This document shows positions 1 to 6,150 of a DNA stretch of 7,198 nucleotides, in pieces. The stretch is from Oscillospiraceae bacterium (GTDB lineage: Bacteria; Bacillota; Clostridia; Oscillospirales; Ruminococcaceae). Within the stretch, counting starts at the first letter, position 1. Each line of letters opens with the position of its first letter. The notes beneath the pieces were generated by a model. The model was not told the DNA's origin. It was given only the letters and a program-made list of their open reading frames with translations, and made no database searches. The position numbers and the translations under genes were made by a program. The stretch is from NCBI GenBank assembly GCA_003445125.1, contig DLVP01000057.1:1-7198 (forward strand), read 5' to 3'.

Positions 1-146
1 TCGTCATCGGCGTGTTCCTGCTCCAGATTATTTTCGTCGGACTCAACTTCCTGTCTGTCGATCAGAATATGCTTTATATCATCAAAGGTTTGATCATTCT
101 CATCGCCTGCGCGATCGATATGCGCAAATATCTGGCGCGTAAATAA
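1..146 (+). CDS. Sugar ABC transporter permease, C-terminal end (partial, RbsC-like)
   Basis: The gene enters from the left edge; the reading frame starts at base 3 and gives 47 codons before a TAA at 144-146. The visible part holds two hydrophobic stretches. The end pattern, GLNFLSV followed by a short loop and then IIKGLIILIACAID, matches the C-terminus of the RbsC family, where GLNLLGV...VVKGLIILxAVxxD is typical. These permeases form the membrane channel of ribose/xylose/galactose-type importers, working with an RbsA-type ATPase and an RbsB-type binding protein. The substrate cannot be told from this fragment. The next gene follows after 20 bases and is probably in the same operon. The alternative is a related permease of another substrate class, but the C-terminal signature favours the monosaccharide family. 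Confidence 0.8.
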   Translation, partial: VIGVFLLQIIFVGLNFLSVDQNMLYIIKGLIILIACAIDMRKYLARK

Positions 147-151
147 AAATC

Positions 152-157
152 GGAGGG
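152..157 (+). promoter_or_regulatory. Ribosome binding site of the B-repeat membrane protein
   Basis: GGAGGG lies 9 bases before the ATG at 167, in the short gap after the permease stop codon. It supports this start over the internal in-frame ATG at 233, which would delete the cytoplasmic tail and has no comparable site. Confidence 0.6.
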
Positions 158-166
158 ATCGGAACT

Positions 167-526
167 ATGGAAGAAAAGGAAACGAACCGCGGAAGCGATA
201 AAGTCCACGGCGGACTGTACGCCAAAGTGAAAATGTCGGTGCGCAGTGCCAATATCCTGGTCGCGGTGCTGTGTGCGGCACTGATCATTACCACGGTGTT
301 TGTCGTCCGCCACGGCGGTTTCACCGTCACTTTTGACACCGACGGAGGATCGGCTGTGGAAAGTGTTCGGCTTAAATATTCCGAAACGATCCCGTCGATT
401 GATTCCCCCGTGAAAGAAGGATACCGTTTTTCGGGATGGTATACGGATCGCAGCTTCACCCGACAGTGGCGGGAAGAGGATCCCGTGGTCGGAAGCATGA
501 CGCTGTATGCAAAGTGGGAAAAGTAA
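167..526 (+). CDS. Small single-pass membrane protein with one InlB B-repeat (Flg_new) module
   Basis: 119 residues. Residues 1-27 are polar and rich in Lys/Arg, residues 28-47 are one hydrophobic membrane helix, and residues 52-119 form a single Listeria-Bacteroides type repeat. The repeat hallmarks are visible: VTFDTDGG near residue 54, EGYRFSGWYTD in the middle and MTLYAKWEK at the very end. The positive N-terminus predicts a cytoplasmic tail with the repeat outside the cell. In larger surface proteins this module is a beta-grasp-like spacer or adhesion unit; its role as a lone membrane-tethered copy is unknown. It sits 20 bases after the sugar permease gene and before a terminator, so it is probably co-transcribed with the transporter. 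A link to sugar capture or to contact with the binding protein is inference only. There is no signal-peptidase site and no LPXTG motif. Confidence 0.8.
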   Translation: MEEKETNRGSDKVHGGLYAKVKMSVRSANILVAVLCAALIITTVFVVRHGGFTVTFDTDGGSAVESVRLKYSETIPSIDSPVKEGYRFSGWYTDRSFTRQWREEDPVVGSMTLYAKWEK

Positions 527-534
527 ATAATTTC

Positions 535-579
535 AAAAATTCCGGTTTCAGACGTGCTGTTTGAAGCCGGAATTTTTTT
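535..579 (+). terminator. Intrinsic terminator of the sugar ABC operon
   Basis: The arm at 535-550 pairs with 562-577 (AATTCCGG / CCGGAATT core, one G-U pair) around an 11-base loop and runs into a tract of seven T at 573-579. It begins 9 bases after the stop of the B-repeat protein gene and separates the transporter operon from the sensor operon. Confidence 0.88.
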
Positions 580-594
580 CCTGTGCCCCCTCTC

Positions 595-623
595 TTGCTT
601 TTGAGGATATTGCGTGTTAAAAT
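595..623 (+). promoter_or_regulatory. Sigma-A type promoter of the three-component sensor operon
   Basis: TTGCTT at 595-600 and TAAAAT at 618-623 are separated by 17 bases. The -10 box matches TATAAT at five of six positions and is preceded by a TG at 615-616 (extended -10), which would make up for the weak -35 box. Transcription would start near 630, leaving a leader of about 18 bases containing the ribosome binding site GGGAGGA at 637-643. The promoter lies directly after a terminator and directly before the response regulator gene. Confidence 0.7.
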
Positions 624-647
624 AGAAGAAAAAAGCGGGAGGAATTT

Positions 648-2243
648 ATGAACTATACCGTTTTGGTGGTGGATGACGAATACGAGCTTCGTCGTGCGCT
701 GATAGAAAAGGTCGATTGGGAGAGCGCCGGTTTTGACGTGGCGGGAGAAGCGGAAAACGGCGTGGAAGCGCTGGAACTTGTGGAAACGTTGGAACCCGAT
801 CTGATCATCACGGACATCCGGATGCCGATGATTTCGGGATTGGAGCTTTGTCAAAAGGTTCGTCAACTGCGCCCCGCGACGCAGATTGTGATTCTGAGCG
901 GATATGACAGCTTTGAGTATGCCCGAACGGCAATTGATTATAATATTATCAGCTATCTTCTCAAACCGCTGACTTCCTCCGAAATGACGGAAGCGATGGT
1001 GGATATTCACCGCCGCATGGATGAGAAGATCGGAAGCGTTGCCGCTTCGGCGTCGCACGATCTGGAATCCAAATTGAGACGGGCGGAAAAGGAAGAATTT
1101 TTGCTTCCGCTCATGCTCGGCAGCAGTGAAGCGCATCCGGATGAAGCACTGCTTCTTTCCCGTGCGAGGGAACTGGGGATTCTGAAAAATGAAGCGGAAG
1201 GACACCGCTTCTGTGTGCTGATTTCCAAGTTCAAAGACGCCGACGGAAGGCATTGCACCTCTCATAAACACGCCGAACTGATTGATAACGTGATTTCCAA
1301 GTATATGTCCTGTGAGACTTTTGTGGTTTACGGAAGAGCGGTGACCTTGGCAGTCGTTCCCGGCGAGGGAGAGCTTTCCAATCTCATGGAACTTCCGTTG
1401 AAGGAAACCGTGCAATCTGCCAAACGCCTTTTGGGACAAACCTGCACCGTCGGTGTAAGCCGTGAATTTCACAAACTGTCCGCTTGCGGCGACGCTTATT
1501 TTCAGGCAATTACCGCACGTCGTTATACCTCCGACGGCGCCGGCGAAGTGCGCTTTATTGACGACCAGGAGCATGATGCACAGTTTGAGTTTGACCGTGC
1601 CGAAAAAACGGCAATGGGACTGGAGCAGCTGCTCAAAGTGGGGTCTTCGGAGTCACTGAAAAGCTTTGTCAACGGACTGTATGAATCCAACACGCCCGAA
1701 AATGTGAACTTGCTTGTCATGCAGATCATCGCCACGGTCTACCGCGTGGTCAACGCCGTGACCGACAAAAACGGAATATTGAAGCTTGCCGCGGACAATC
1801 CGATGTTTTCCCGCATGACTTCGTACAGCGATGAAAGCGTCATGAAAAACGAACTGCTGGATTTTTGCACCAGTGCCAAAGCCATTATCGAAAATTCGCA
1901 GCGTCGGGAAAGTGAAATTCTCTGTGACCGCGTGGTGCAGATTATCGACGAGAACTACGGAGACGAGGAATTGTCTCTGACAAGCGTGAGCAACACACTT
2001 GCCGTCAGTCCGAACTATCTGAGTACCCTGATAAAAAAGACAAAGAAAAAGAATTTTATCACGCTTCTGACCGAACGCCGCATGAAGGCGGCACATGATA
2101 TGATTCTCTGCTCGGGCATGAAAATGTTGGAAATTTCGGAAAAATGCGGTTACAGCGACCAGCATTATTTCAGCTACTGCTTCAAGAAATTTTACGGTGA
2201 ATCCCCGAATAAGCTGCGGCAGGCGAGGACGGAAAAACAATGA
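648..2243 (+). CDS. YesN-type response regulator (receiver plus AraC-family DNA-binding domain)
   Basis: 531 residues. Residues 1-120 are a receiver domain with the acidic pair D9-D10, phospho-acceptor D56 in TDIRMP, switch residue S84 and K106 in LLKPL. Residues 425-531 are an AraC-type DNA-binding domain with two helix-turn-helix units, about 444-467 and 491-522; the second carries the family signature GYSDQHYFSYCFKKFYG. The roughly 300-residue middle region is typical of YesN-like regulators. Phosphorylation by the kinase encoded next should allow it to activate transcription, most plausibly of the sugar transporter operon upstream. The ATG start has a strong GGGAGGA site 4 bases upstream. 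The TGA stop overlaps the kinase start as ATGA, implying translational coupling. The family call is firm; the target promoter lies outside the window and is inferred. Confidence 0.93.
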   Translation: MNYTVLVVDDEYELRRALIEKVDWESAGFDVAGEAENGVEALELVETLEPDLIITDIRMPMISGLELCQKVRQLRPATQIVILSGYDSFEYARTAIDYNIISYLLKPLTSSEMTEAMVDIHRRMDEKIGSVAASASHDLESKLRRAEKEEFLLPLMLGSSEAHPDEALLLSRARELGILKNEAEGHRFCVLISKFKDADGRHCTSHKHAELIDNVISKYMSCETFVVYGRAVTLAVVPGEGELSNLMELPLKETVQSAKRLLGQTCTVGVSREFHKLSACGDAYFQAITARRYTSDGAGEVRFIDDQEHDAQFEFDRAEKTAMGLEQLLKVGSSESLKSFVNGLYESNTPENVNLLVMQIIATVYRVVNAVTDKNGILKLAADNPMFSRMTSYSDESVMKNELLDFCTSAKAIIENSQRRESEILCDRVVQIIDENYGDEELSLTSVSNTLAVSPNYLSTLIKKTKKKNFITLLTERRMKAAHDMILCSGMKMLEISEKCGYSDQHYFSYCFKKFYGESPNKLRQARTEKQ

Positions 2244-3970
2244 AAAAGGACAGACAAACTCTCGGTCTTTCTTCTCTTACGATTATATCGATTGTGGTGG
2301 CAACCGCATTGACGGTCACGTTTTCCATCGTGATCTTTGCTTCGGTGTACAGTAATGCGCTTTCCGACAATGCGGTCGTGAATGCGGATCAGACAGTGAA
2401 GCAGGCGGCAGTGGCAGTGGATAATGCGCTGGATTCCATGCGCTCTCAGCTGGAGGAAATTTCGCGGCTGATCGGCGAAAACGGAGAGGAAACAACGCTG
2501 AAATCGTTGATAGATACCTTGGTTAGCGTGCGCAAGGACATTCTGGCAGTAACGGTATACGGGGAAAACGGTGAGATTGTTTTTTGCGCGGGCGGAGAGT
2601 ATCCCCTAAAAGAAAAAATCTACAAAGATCTTTCGTTCGACAAGGCGCTTTTCGATGCTTCTCCGGAGTTTTCCGTCTCCGCGCCGCACGTGCAGAGCAT
2701 ATTTGAGGGAAATTACCCGTGGGTGGTTACAGTTGCCAAAAGAACCGAAGAAGCCGTGGTCGGAAACGGACGGTATGTGACGGTTGATTTCAGTTTCAAC
2801 CCTCTTGCCGAATATATCGATCGTGTAGGCGTCGGACAACACGGATATTGTTATATTGCCGATGAATACGGTCATGTGATTTATCATCCGCAGCAGCAGG
2901 TGATTTTTTCGGGAATCAAATCCGAAAATGAGACGCTTGTGGCGGGCATCAAACAGGGGACAGAACGAGAAAACGGGAAGATTACCGCCGTATGTCCCAC
3001 TTCGGATGAACGCTGGAAAATTGTGGGCATCAGCTATACCGACGAACTGGAACGTGAAAGAAGCACACAGATTTTTTTCAGTATTCTTGCCACCGTTTGC
3101 TGCTGTGCGGTAGTGGCAGTGCTGGTGCTTCAGGTGTATCAACGGGTGTTCAATACGCCTGTCAGACAGCTTGTGAAGGCAATGAAAATTTTTGAAGACC
3201 GTGCGGATTCTTTCGTGTATACGCCGCAGCCGCAGATGGTCACGGAACTCGGCGAGCTCAACGATTCGTTTGCCCATATGGTTCATCGGATTCAGGAACT
3301 TGTGGAACAGGTGAGAGCGGAAGAAACTCAACTGCGCAAAACTGAATTGAAAGCCCTTCAGGCACAGATCAATCCGCATTTTTTGTATAATACGCTTGAT
3401 TCCATTCAGTGGATGTGCGAACGCGGAAAGACCGAACAGGCGGCTGCCATGGTCAGCGCCCTTGCCAAACTGTTCCGCATCAGCATCAGCCGCGGTCATG
3501 AACTGATCCCGATCAAGGACGAGGTTCAGCACGCGAAGAGCTATCTGATTATTCAAAGCTATCGCTACCGCAACCAGTTTTCTTATCACTTTGAGGTAGA
3601 GGAAGGACTGGAAGATTTCCTTTGCAACAAAATCACGATTCAACCGCTGATTGAAAATGCCATCTATCACGGCATCAACCGAATGGTGGATGAAGGAGAG
3701 ATTACGGTCTGTGTCAAAACGGCGGAGGACTGTCCGCAGGATATTCTCATCACCGTGGAGGATAACGGAGTGGGAATGACGCAGGAACAGTGCCGGAAAA
3801 TTTTGGAAAAGGGACGCAGCGATTCCGGCGGAATCGGCGTGAAGAATGTCAACGACCGCCTGAAAATCTATTTCGGAGAAGCCTACGGCATAGAGATACA
3901 CAGTGAACCCGATGTCGGAACGAAAGTCGTGGTTCGCATCCCGAAGATTGAAAAGGAGGCGGAGGCATGA
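2240..3970 (+). CDS. YesM/LytS-type membrane sensor histidine kinase with dCache-like sensor domain
   Basis: 576 residues. A first membrane helix lies at about 11-36 and a second at 278-297. They enclose a roughly 240-residue extracytoplasmic region resembling a dCache domain (GQHGYCYIADEYGHVIYHP in its membrane-proximal half). A HAMP-like linker and coiled coil span about 298-375. The His_kinase (PF06580) motif INPHFLYNTLDSIQ contains the probable phospho-acceptor H380. The ATPase part shows the N-box QPLIENAIYHG (N473), DNGVGM (D508) and GGIGVKN (530-536). It should phosphorylate the regulator encoded just upstream, whose stop codon overlaps its start; its own stop overlaps the binding-protein start in the same way. 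The input could be a ligand bound directly by the dCache-like domain, contact with the sugar-binding lipoprotein, or both. The upstream SD-like sequence is weak, so translation probably depends on coupling. Confidence 0.93.
   Translation: MKKDRQTLGLSSLTIISIVVATALTVTFSIVIFASVYSNALSDNAVVNADQTVKQAAVAVDNALDSMRSQLEEISRLIGENGEETTLKSLIDTLVSVRKDILAVTVYGENGEIVFCAGGEYPLKEKIYKDLSFDKALFDASPEFSVSAPHVQSIFEGNYPWVVTVAKRTEEAVVGNGRYVTVDFSFNPLAEYIDRVGVGQHGYCYIADEYGHVIYHPQQQVIFSGIKSENETLVAGIKQGTERENGKITAVCPTSDERWKIVGISYTDELERERSTQIFFSILATVCCCAVVAVLVLQVYQRVFNTPVRQLVKAMKIFEDRADSFVYTPQPQMVTELGELNDSFAHMVHRIQELVEQVRAEETQLRKTELKALQAQINPHFLYNTLDSIQWMCERGKTEQAAAMVSALAKLFRISISRGHELIPIKDEVQHAKSYLIIQSYRYRNQFSYHFEVEEGLEDFLCNKITIQPLIENAIYHGINRMVDEGEITVCVKTAEDCPQDILITVEDNGVGMTQEQCRKILEKGRSDSGGIGVKNVNDRLKIYFGEAYGIEIHSEPDVGTKVVVRIPKIEKEAEA
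3953..3965 (+). promoter_or_regulatory. Strong double Shine-Dalgarno before the binding-protein gene
   Basis: AAGGAGG at 3953-3959 has a 7-base gap to the ATG at 3967, and a second GGAGG at 3961-3965 follows directly. The site lies inside the end of the kinase gene. It is far stronger than the site before the kinase, so the lipoprotein could be made in excess over the kinase despite the ATGA overlap. Confidence 0.65.
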
Positions 3971-4926
3971 AAAAAAGAATATTTGCCGCGCTCCTTGCCG
4001 TCGGAATGGCGCTTGCCGGATGTTCGTCTACGACGACACAGGGACAAAAATATGTGGCAGTGATTGCCAAATCGGTGAATTCTGATTTTTTCCGTAATAT
4101 GAAAAACGGTGTGGAATCCGCCGCCACCGAGTATAATGTGCGGGTCACTTTTGAAGGACCGGAAAACGAAGAGGACTATCTTTCGCAAAACGCCCTGATT
4201 GCCAATGCGGTGAAAAACGGTGCTGACGCGATTCTTTTGTCGTCCATTGATTATCATAAAACCAACGACGCAGTGAGCGAAGCGGTGAAAAACGGCGTGA
4301 AGGTTATCACGGTGGACAGCGGAATTTCCAGCGAGCTGGTCAGTCAGTTCATCGGTACGGACAACCGCGCGGCGGGGAAAACGGCAGGACTTGCCGCCGT
4401 GAGCGGGTTTGCTTCCGAAGCGAAAATTTTCATCGGGATTGTCAATTGTACCGAGGAAACCGACAACGGAAAACAGCGGGAGGAAGGCTTTCGCGAAGCC
4501 ATTGCCTCTGTCCCCAATGCGGAGATTACCGCGATCGCGGTCACGGACAGCAACACCGAAAGCGCCAAAGAAGGCGCCTTGAAGCTGCTGCGCGAGTATT
4601 CGCAGATCAATGTGCTGGTCGGATTCAATGAGTGGCTGACGCTCGGGATCGGAGAAGCAATTCGCGAATCCGACGCGGCACAGCGCGTGCGCGGGATTGG
4701 TTTTGATACCAATGTTTTGTCGGTTTCAATGCTGGAAACGGGCGAAATGGATGCTTTGGTGGTGCAGAATCCGTTTGCGATCGGCTATCTCGGCGTCATG
4801 AACGCCGCTCGCCTGATCGGCGGCGAAACACTGGATTCACCGGAGATTTACACTGAGGTTCTTGTTGTGAACAAAGAAAATATGTTTGACGAGGACGTGC
4901 AGAAGCTGTTGTTTCGGTTTCAATGA
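3967..4926 (+). CDS. RbsB-like sugar-binding lipoprotein, probable sensor component
   Basis: 319 residues. A short signal peptide ends in the lipobox LAGC with C19, so the protein should be lipid-anchored on the outer face of the membrane. The rest is a Peripla_BP_4 fold. By motif alignment with E. coli RbsB, recalled rather than computed, most sugar contacts are kept: NSDFF (F41, F42), D117 in VITVDS, R171 in KQREEGF, N221 in FNEW, D247 in GFD and Q267 in VVQNPF. The arginine next to the RbsB pocket aspartate is Ser118 here. A monosaccharide ligand is likely; which one is unknown. The gene overlaps the kinase gene by ATGA instead of sitting with transporter genes, so a sensory role like AraP or XylFII is the best inference. 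A transport role with the upstream permease is the alternative. No terminator follows. Confidence 0.88.
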   Translation: MKKRIFAALLAVGMALAGCSSTTTQGQKYVAVIAKSVNSDFFRNMKNGVESAATEYNVRVTFEGPENEEDYLSQNALIANAVKNGADAILLSSIDYHKTNDAVSEAVKNGVKVITVDSGISSELVSQFIGTDNRAAGKTAGLAAVSGFASEAKIFIGIVNCTEETDNGKQREEGFREAIASVPNAEITAIAVTDSNTESAKEGALKLLREYSQINVLVGFNEWLTLGIGEAIRESDAAQRVRGIGFDTNVLSVSMLETGEMDALVVQNPFAIGYLGVMNAARLIGGETLDSPEIYTEVLVVNKENMFDEDVQKLLFRFQ

Positions 4927-4929
4927 ATA

Positions 4930-4958
4930 TTGACTTTCCTACTTGGTTGGTGTATAAT
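4930..4958 (+). promoter_or_regulatory. Near-consensus sigma-A promoter of the rrf2 gene, with candidate operator
   Basis: TTGACT at 4930-4935 and TATAAT at 4953-4958 are separated by 17 bases, eleven of twelve matches to consensus. The promoter starts 3 bases after the stop of the binding-protein gene. An imperfect inverted repeat, TTGACTTTC at 4930-4938 and GAAGGTCAA at 4961-4969, brackets it and could be an operator for autoregulation by the Rrf2 protein. The ribosome binding site AGGGGG is at 4971-4976. Confidence 0.85.
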
Positions 4959-4983
4959 AAGAAGGTCAAAAGGGGGAAGAACC

Positions 4984-5409
4984 GTGATTTCAACACGTGG
5001 GCGTTATGCAATACGAATTCTGACGGATCTTGCCGAACATCGCGGCGAGGGATATATTCCGATGAAAGATGTGGCAAAGCGGCAGGAAATCTCTTTGAAA
5101 TATATCGAACGAATTTTGCCGGACTTCAAAACCGCAGGACTGATTGACAGTACACACGGCAAAGGCGGGGGATATCGCCTTGCCAAAGATCCTTCCGCGA
5201 TCACCCTGTGGGAGATTCTGTGTCTTGCCGAAGGCGATATGGCACCGGTTGCCTGTCTCCAGAAAGGCGCGGCGGTTTGTCCGCGCGCGGCAGAGTGTAA
5301 GACACTTCCGGTGTGGGAGAAGTATTATGCGCTGACAAAAGACTACTTTTGCGGCATCACACTGGCGGATCTTTGCAATACGCCGATTGAAAATACGTAT
5401 GTGATATGA
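4984..5409 (+). CDS. Rrf2-family transcriptional regulator, IscR-like with probable Fe-S cluster
   Basis: 141 residues from a GTG start. A longer frame from TTG at 4930 is rejected because it would translate the promoter itself; the GTG has AGGGGG 7 bases upstream, and the first residues ISTRGRYAIRIL are the family's normal N-terminus. A winged helix-turn-helix covers about residues 1-75, including VAKRQEISLKYIERIL (recognition helix region) and the wing GKGGGYRLAKD. C91, C99 and C105 (C-x7-C-x5-C) lie in the cluster-binding loop, suggesting a 2Fe-2S or 4Fe-4S sensor of the IscR/NsrR kind, unlike cysteine-poor CymR. Targets could be Fe-S assembly, sulfur, redox or nitric-oxide response genes; none lies next to it. 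It stands alone between the sensor operon and the convergent spoIIA operon. Confidence 0.9.
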   Translation: MISTRGRYAIRILTDLAEHRGEGYIPMKDVAKRQEISLKYIERILPDFKTAGLIDSTHGKGGGYRLAKDPSAITLWEILCLAEGDMAPVACLQKGAAVCPRAAECKTLPVWEKYYALTKDYFCGITLADLCNTPIENTYVI

Positions 5410-5410
5410 T

Positions 5411-5450
5411 AAAAACGACCCCCCGCAATATTGCGGGGGGGTCGTTTTTT
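5411..5450. terminator. Bidirectional intrinsic terminator between rrf2 and sigF
   Basis: AAAAACGACCCCCC at 5411-5424 pairs with GGGGGGGTCGTTTTT at 5435-5449, with one extra G; the middle GCAATATTGC is itself self-complementary. A T tract follows on the plus strand and an A tract precedes it, so it works on both strands. It starts right after the rrf2 stop and slightly overlaps the sigF TAA stop (5449-5451). Confidence 0.93.
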
Positions 5451-6120
5451 ACGGGTCCAGTAAAAATTGCCGCATGGAAGCAAGCAGCTTTTTTTCCCGA
5501 CGAGAAACCTGAACCTGCGTCATGCCGAGCTCCTGTGCCACCTGCATCTGCGTTTTGTTCTGAAAATAGCGCAGGATGATCAGCTTTCGGTCATTGGCGG
5601 GCAAAACGGCGAGCGCCTCTTTCACTGCCAGCAAATCCACGATCCGATCCTCGTGAGAGCTGACGGCGATGTCCATCTGTCCGCTTCCTTCGTCGTCGCT
5701 TTCCGTCAGTGAAACCGTCGGCATGGAAGCGCTAATTGCCTGTGCGGCGGTTTCTTCGTCGATGTTCAGGGCGTCGGCGATTTCGGAAACCAACGGTTCT
5801 CTCCCTTGCTCCTGCAATACGGTTTCCCGGATGCGCCCGGCTTTCAGAGAAAGCTCTTTCAGATTGCGGCTGACCTTCACCGTGCCTCCGTCGCGGAAAA
5901 TACGTTTGATTTCGCCGAGAATCACCGGCACGGCGTAGGTGGAAAAACGCACGCCGCGGGAAGAATCAAAACCGTCGGTAGCTTTGATCAGCCCGATACA
6001 TCCCGCCTGAAAAAGGTCTTCGTATTCCACGCCGCGCCCGCGGAAACGGTTGGCACAGGCGTGTACCAGTCCGAGATTTTTTTCGATCACTTCGCTGCGG
6101 TTTGGTAAAACAGTTTCCAT
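5449..6120 (-). CDS. sigF: Forespore sigma factor SigF (SpoIIAC)
   Basis: 223 residues from the ATG at 6120. Another ATG two codons upstream (6126) is possible, but GAAAGG at 6130-6135 is 9 bases from 6120 and only 3 from 6126, so 6120 is preferred. Region 2 covers about residues 16-80 (EDLFQAGCIGLIKA, RFSTYAVPVILGEIKR), followed by GTVKVSRNLKEL of region 3, and region 4 near the C-terminus (DRKLIILRYFQNKTQMQVAQELGMTQVQVSR). SigF directs early forespore transcription once freed from SpoIIAB. The identity rests on both the sequence and the spoIIAA-spoIIAB-sigF order; SigG is the nearest alternative but does not occupy this position. The N-terminus before region 2 is about 25 residues shorter than in B. 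subtilis SigF as recalled. The gene lies 30 bases after spoIIAB and ends at a bidirectional terminator. Confidence 0.93.
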   Translation of the reverse strand: METVLPNRSEVIEKNLGLVHACANRFRGRGVEYEDLFQAGCIGLIKATDGFDSSRGVRFSTYAVPVILGEIKRIFRDGGTVKVSRNLKELSLKAGRIRETVLQEQGREPLVSEIADALNIDEETAAQAISASMPTVSLTESDDEGSGQMDIAVSSHEDRIVDLLAVKEALAVLPANDRKLIILRYFQNKTQMQVAQELGMTQVQVSRREKKLLASMRQFLLDP

Positions 6121-6150
6121 ACACATCTGCCTTTCTTTCAGAATATGTAA

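Noticed and set aside
456..1574. Open frame of 372 codons on the minus strand opposite the response regulator
   Set aside because: It lies antisense to a gene with clear receiver motifs, reads back across the promoter and the terminator at 535-579, and its translation has no recognisable domain and a His/Arg/Phe-rich shadow composition.
1653..2240. Minus-strand open frame of 195 codons opposite the regulator C-terminus
   Set aside because: It mirrors the AraC-type domain coding sequence, with no plausible ribosome binding site or domain.
2606..3901. Open frame of 431 codons on the minus strand opposite the histidine kinase
   Set aside because: The plus strand carries an unmistakable kinase over the whole span; the antisense product shows no family motif and has the odd composition of a shadow frame.
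3849..4257. Two overlapping minus-strand open frames across the kinase/lipoprotein junction
   Set aside because: They cover coding sequence with firm plus-strand assignments and lack domains or start signals.
4930..4983. N-terminal extension of the Rrf2 protein from a TTG at 4930
   Set aside because: These codons are the -35 and -10 boxes of the promoter; the GTG at 4984 has a proper ribosome binding site and gives the normal family N-terminus.
4923..5147. Plus-strand frame starting from ATG overlapping the lipoprotein stop
   Set aside because: Although the ATGA overlap imitates the two real junctions upstream, it has no ribosome binding site, runs through the rrf2 promoter and overlaps the rrf2 coding frame; its product has no family features.
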